A stretch of DNA of 64,000 bases from Rhizorhabdus phycosphaerae (GTDB taxonomy: Bacteria > Pseudomonadota > Alphaproteobacteria > Sphingomonadales > Sphingomonadaceae), in the NCBI RefSeq assembly GCF_011044255.1, contig NZ_CP049107.1, positions 3,841,001-3,905,000 on the forward strand, read 5' to 3'. Below are positions 61,583 to 64,000 of the stretch, piece by piece. Each line of letters opens with the position of its first letter. Position 1 is the stretch's first letter. Both the position numbers and the translations under genes were made by a program. The notes below the pieces were generated by a model, which made no database searches, was not told the DNA's origin, and saw only the letters and a program-made list of their open reading frames with translations.

Positions 61583-62944
61583 TCAGACGTTCGCGATCAG
61601 GAGGCGCGGGGCCCTGAGCATGAGCGTGACGCGAGCACCCGTCTCGCCGGCGCCGACCGTGACGGTACCCCGGTGACGTTCGGCGATCGCCCGCACGATC
61701 ACCAGGCCCAGCCCATGTCCGCCGAGGGTCGATCTCGCTCCGTCCGCTTCGGCGGGCAGAGTCGTGAAGCCTGGACCATCGTCGGAGACCGACAGTTCCA
61801 GTGCGGCTTCTCCTTCCATTATGTGAGAGCGCGCAGCGATATGAATGACGCCCTGGGGCGGCGAAACCTTGAGCGCGTTGTCGACGAGATTGGCCAGCGC
61901 CCTGACGAGCAATTCGCGGTCCCCAACAAATGTCGCCACCCGTATGTCGCGTTCGATCCGGACATTCTTTTCGTCCTCGGCCACAGCCTCGTAGAGATCG
62001 ACCGCCGTTTCGATGGCCTCGGCCACGTCGAATGCCGTCGCCGGGGTGCCGACATCGGCTTCTATCTCCCGCAGCTCAAGCAGCGCGTTGAACGCCGCCA
62101 TCAGCCGTTCGAGTTCCTCCGCCGCCCGGCTGGCCTGCAGGGAGACCTCCTCGTCAGCCGAATTCTCCATCGTCGAGAGGCGTGCCCGAACCCTGGCCAG
62201 GGGCGTGCGCAGATCGTGGGCGATATGGTCCGATGCTGCCCGCAGGCCGTGGATACGGCGCTCCAGTTCCGCGAGCATGCCGTTCATGTGGCGCGCGAGA
62301 ATTCCGATTTCGTCGGCGGGGCCCAGCTCCGCTATCCTTTGCCCGACATCTCCTTCGGCGACGCGGTCGCAGACCTCGTTCAGCCGGCGGATCCGGGCGG
62401 CGGTCTGCCCGCCCACGACGAGCGCGGTGACCACGGAAAGTCCGGTGAGCAGCAGCACGATACCGCCGCCCCACAGGCCGAGCGACCGGCGCAAGGCGCT
62501 GGCGGAATCTACGGGTCTTGCGAAGAGAAGGCTCGCACCCTGGGGGAGCGGCCGGACGAGCGCGACGATGTCGGTTTCCGGGCCTGAGCTGCCTATTGCA
62601 TATCCGTCCCGCCACGCGCGCAACCTGGGCCAGGCCGTGCTGCTGCCGCTCACCCGGCCATGGGGGTCGCGGTAGAGGAGGATGCGGGGCTGACCGGTCC
62701 GCGCGGCGTAGCGCCCGACCTCCCGAACGGCGGCTGCGAGCAAAGGCGCTGCGGCTGGATCGTCCAACACGCCGGGCAGCTTCTCCGCCAGCGCCTCGAA
62801 ATCGTAGCGCGCGGCCTCGGCGGCGGCGACCCGGCGTGCATCGCGATCGACCATGAACAAGGCGGCGACGCTGAGTGCGAGCGCCAGCCCGGAAAATACA
62901 GCGAGAAGCAGCGCGGTCTTGGCCGGTAGCAGCAACGTTCTCAA
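61583..62944 (-). CDS. Sensor histidine kinase with HAMP domain
   Basis: A 453-residue membrane kinase: membrane segment at about residues 10-31, periplasmic domain to about 155, second segment 158-178, HAMP (RIRRLNEVCDRVAEGDVGQR), dimerisation box with phospho-His (SDHIAHDLRTPLARVRARL) and ATPase domain (NLVDNALKVSPP; SVSDDGPGF; GGHGLGLVIV). The start is a TTG at 62944 whose last base overlaps the regulator stop (TTGA). Signal unknown. Paired with the response regulator before it. Confidence 0.9.
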   Translation of the reverse strand: MRTLLLPAKTALLLAVFSGLALALSVAALFMVDRDARRVAAAEAARYDFEALAEKLPGVLDDPAAAPLLAAAVREVGRYAARTGQPRILLYRDPHGRVSGSSTAWPRLRAWRDGYAIGSSGPETDIVALVRPLPQGASLLFARPVDSASALRRSLGLWGGGIVLLLTGLSVVTALVVGGQTAARIRRLNEVCDRVAEGDVGQRIAELGPADEIGILARHMNGMLAELERRIHGLRAASDHIAHDLRTPLARVRARLSTMENSADEEVSLQASRAAEELERLMAAFNALLELREIEADVGTPATAFDVAEAIETAVDLYEAVAEDEKNVRIERDIRVATFVGDRELLVRALANLVDNALKVSPPQGVIHIAARSHIMEGEAALELSVSDDGPGFTTLPAEADGARSTLGGHGLGLVIVRAIAERHRGTVTVGAGETGARVTLMLRAPRLLIANV

Positions 62945-63735
62945 GCGACTTCGTCCAGACGCCGCAGCATCAATCCCTGACTGCGAACCGCGACGATCAA
63001 CGGATTGAGATGCGCTGGCACGCAGCTGGCTGCGGCGTCCAGCTTACGCCGCAACCGCGAGACGTGGACGTCGATCGTATTGGCGAAGTTGGCGGGCACG
63101 AAATTATAGGTGGACCAACAGGTCGACCACAGCATCGAGCGAGTCACGGGCAGCCCCACATTACGGGCGAGCAGGGTAAGAATTGCGAATTCGCGAGCTG
63201 TCAGGTCGAGTTGCGTGCAGCACAGCGAAGCCGTCATGCTGCCGGGGTCGATGTGAAGCGGACCGCACGAAAGTGCTTCCTGCTCTGCTGCCGGACCTGC
63301 GTCCCATGCTCTGCGGCGGAGCAGTGCTGCAAGACGGGCGAGCAATTCAATCTCGGACAGCGGCTTGACGGCATAGTCGTCGCCCCCGCCGGCCAGACCC
63401 TCGACCCGGTGGCGCTCGGATCCCAGCGCTGTCAGAAACAGCGCAGGTGCGCGCATCGACTGGCCCGTACCCTCTCGGATCTTCTCGAGCGCGCCCAGGC
63501 CGTCCAGCCCGGGTGTCTGGCGATCGAGAATCAAGATGTCGAAGCTTCGTCCTTTTGCCAGTTCGATTGCCTCAAGGCCGTTGCCGGTCACCTCGACGCT
63601 TTCGAAGCCCGCCTTGCGCAAGGCCGTCGCCAGAAGTTCGGCCACTTCCTCCTCATCCTCGAGGATCAGCGCGTTTCGTCCGAGGAACAGACGACGGAAT
63701 GTCTGCTCGATGCCCTTTTCGTCTTCCTGCCCCAT
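62941..63735 (-). CDS. Two-component response regulator, OmpR type
   Basis: A 264-residue regulator. The receiver has the acidic pocket LEDEEEVAEL, phospho-Asp in ILILDRQTPGLDG and Lys in DDYAVKPLSE; the winged-helix domain (LDLTAREFAILTLLARNVG; ANFANTIDVHVSRLRRKLDA) binds DNA. ATG 63735 is the first sensible start (GAGG just upstream); about 20 extra residues precede the receiver. Overlaps the kinase gene, so both are made together. Confidence 0.92.
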   Translation of the reverse strand: MGQEDEKGIEQTFRRLFLGRNALILEDEEEVAELLATALRKAGFESVEVTGNGLEAIELAKGRSFDILILDRQTPGLDGLGALEKIREGTGQSMRAPALFLTALGSERHRVEGLAGGGDDYAVKPLSEIELLARLAALLRRRAWDAGPAAEQEALSCGPLHIDPGSMTASLCCTQLDLTAREFAILTLLARNVGLPVTRSMLWSTCWSTYNFVPANFANTIDVHVSRLRRKLDAAASCVPAHLNPLIVAVRSQGLMLRRLDEVA

Positions 63736-63846
63736 GGCCTCATCATGCGCACCGACACGAGAAAGGAAAGCGCTAGAAGCCGCAGCGTCAGATAAATTCA
63801 GACGTCCATGCTGGCACCATTTCCATCGGACGGATAGACCGGAACC

Positions 63847-64000
63847 ATGAAGGCTCTCGCTGCCCTTGTCTGCCTGCTTTCGGCCGCCGCTGCCGGGCCC
63901 TCGTCGATCGAGGATGCCACCCTCGGCTTCCGTCTCGCCGAGGTCGCACGGCGGAGTCATGATGCGGACCTGATGCTTGCGGCAGCGCGGCTGATCGCGG
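63847..64000 (+). CDS. Exported protein, start only (cut by window end)
   Basis: An open frame from ATG 63847 to the end of the window, 51 codons seen. It starts with a signal peptide (MKALAALVCLLSAAAAG-PSS) and continues with a helical segment (GFRLAEVARRSHDADLMLAA). It is divergent from the two-component pair (112-base gap), so it could be a target or partner of that system. Identity cannot be read from this fragment. Confidence 0.65.
   Translation, partial: MKALAALVCLLSAAAAGPSSIEDATLGFRLAEVARRSHDADLMLAAARLIA

Noticed and set aside
1-64000. CRISPR arrays, insertion sequences, prophage genes, integrases or toxin-antitoxin pairs.
   Set aside because: No regularly spaced repeats, transposase or integrase motifs, or phage structural genes were seen on either strand. 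The two tRNA genes have no flanking integrase or obvious duplicated 3' end.

Overview
The window is dense, high-GC bacterial chromosome with one gene per kilobase, short intergenic gaps and many ATGA-type stop/start overlaps. Gene content points to an alphaproteobacterium, most likely a sphingomonad (Sphingomonadales). The pointers are the yajC-secD-secF-Mth938 cluster, the thrC-M16 peptidase pair, petABC encoding the bc1 complex, a Fur box of the ATGCGA-5-TCGCAT type, a GGAAC-17-GTT (EcfG-type) stress promoter and an sRNA with the TTTCCTCCCT core of the alphaproteobacterial suhB/mmgR family. The taxonomic call is inference from gene content; there is no rRNA in the window. I see no prophage, insertion sequence or CRISPR array.

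Layout. 1-9.5 kb: the 3' part of dxs, an AT-richer stretch with an orphan secreted protein, an isolated fliM-fliN-fliO flagellar block, bamD, a GT4 glycosyltransferase, and the protein-export cluster yajC-secD-secF with a Mth938-domain gene. 9.6-19.2 kb: tRNA-Pro(GGG), a Fur-box-controlled TonB receptor with a DUF6607-like partner, a CurA-type oxidoreductase, a two-gene unit of a lasso-peptide-B2-like protein and an alpha/beta hydrolase ending in a strong terminator, a divergent 806-residue secreted protein of unknown role, and a small outer-membrane barrel. 19.6-25 kb: a FadE-type acyl-CoA dehydrogenase, a DUF421 membrane protein and an MCP-like sensor with a divergent signalling tip. 25-31 kb: a stress-type region with an SRPBCC-ADH-SDR operon behind an EcfG-type promoter, small conserved proteins including a DUF2383 four-helix-bundle protein, and a PHB-depolymerase-family esterase, ending at tRNA-Arg(ACG).

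31-49 kb: a lipoprotein and oligopeptidase B, then a divergent glycosylation pair (a TPR-SPINDLY O-GlcNAc-transferase-like protein and a GT32-methyltransferase fusion), ccmAB with a zincin, pterin dehydratase, an RlmI-like methyltransferase, an M16 peptidase with threonine synthase, three small exported or membrane proteins, then argD-argF-hslO behind a clear promoter with a leader hairpin. 49-64 kb: a suhB/mmgR-like sRNA, an Anbu proteasome-like peptidase, queC-queE (7-deazaguanine synthesis), lipB, trmL-hemF-GNAT, petABC, mtnP, a MaoC hydratase, ychF, an overlapping response regulator-histidine kinase pair, and the first codons of an exported protein cut by the window end.

Most genes are housekeeping: isoprenoid, haem, lipoate, queuosine, arginine and threonine synthesis, respiration, and envelope biogenesis. 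The parts most worth a second look are the orphan B2-like/hydrolase unit, the GT32-methyltransferase fusion facing the SPINDLY protein, the EcfG-promoter operon, the sRNA and the argD leader hairpin.
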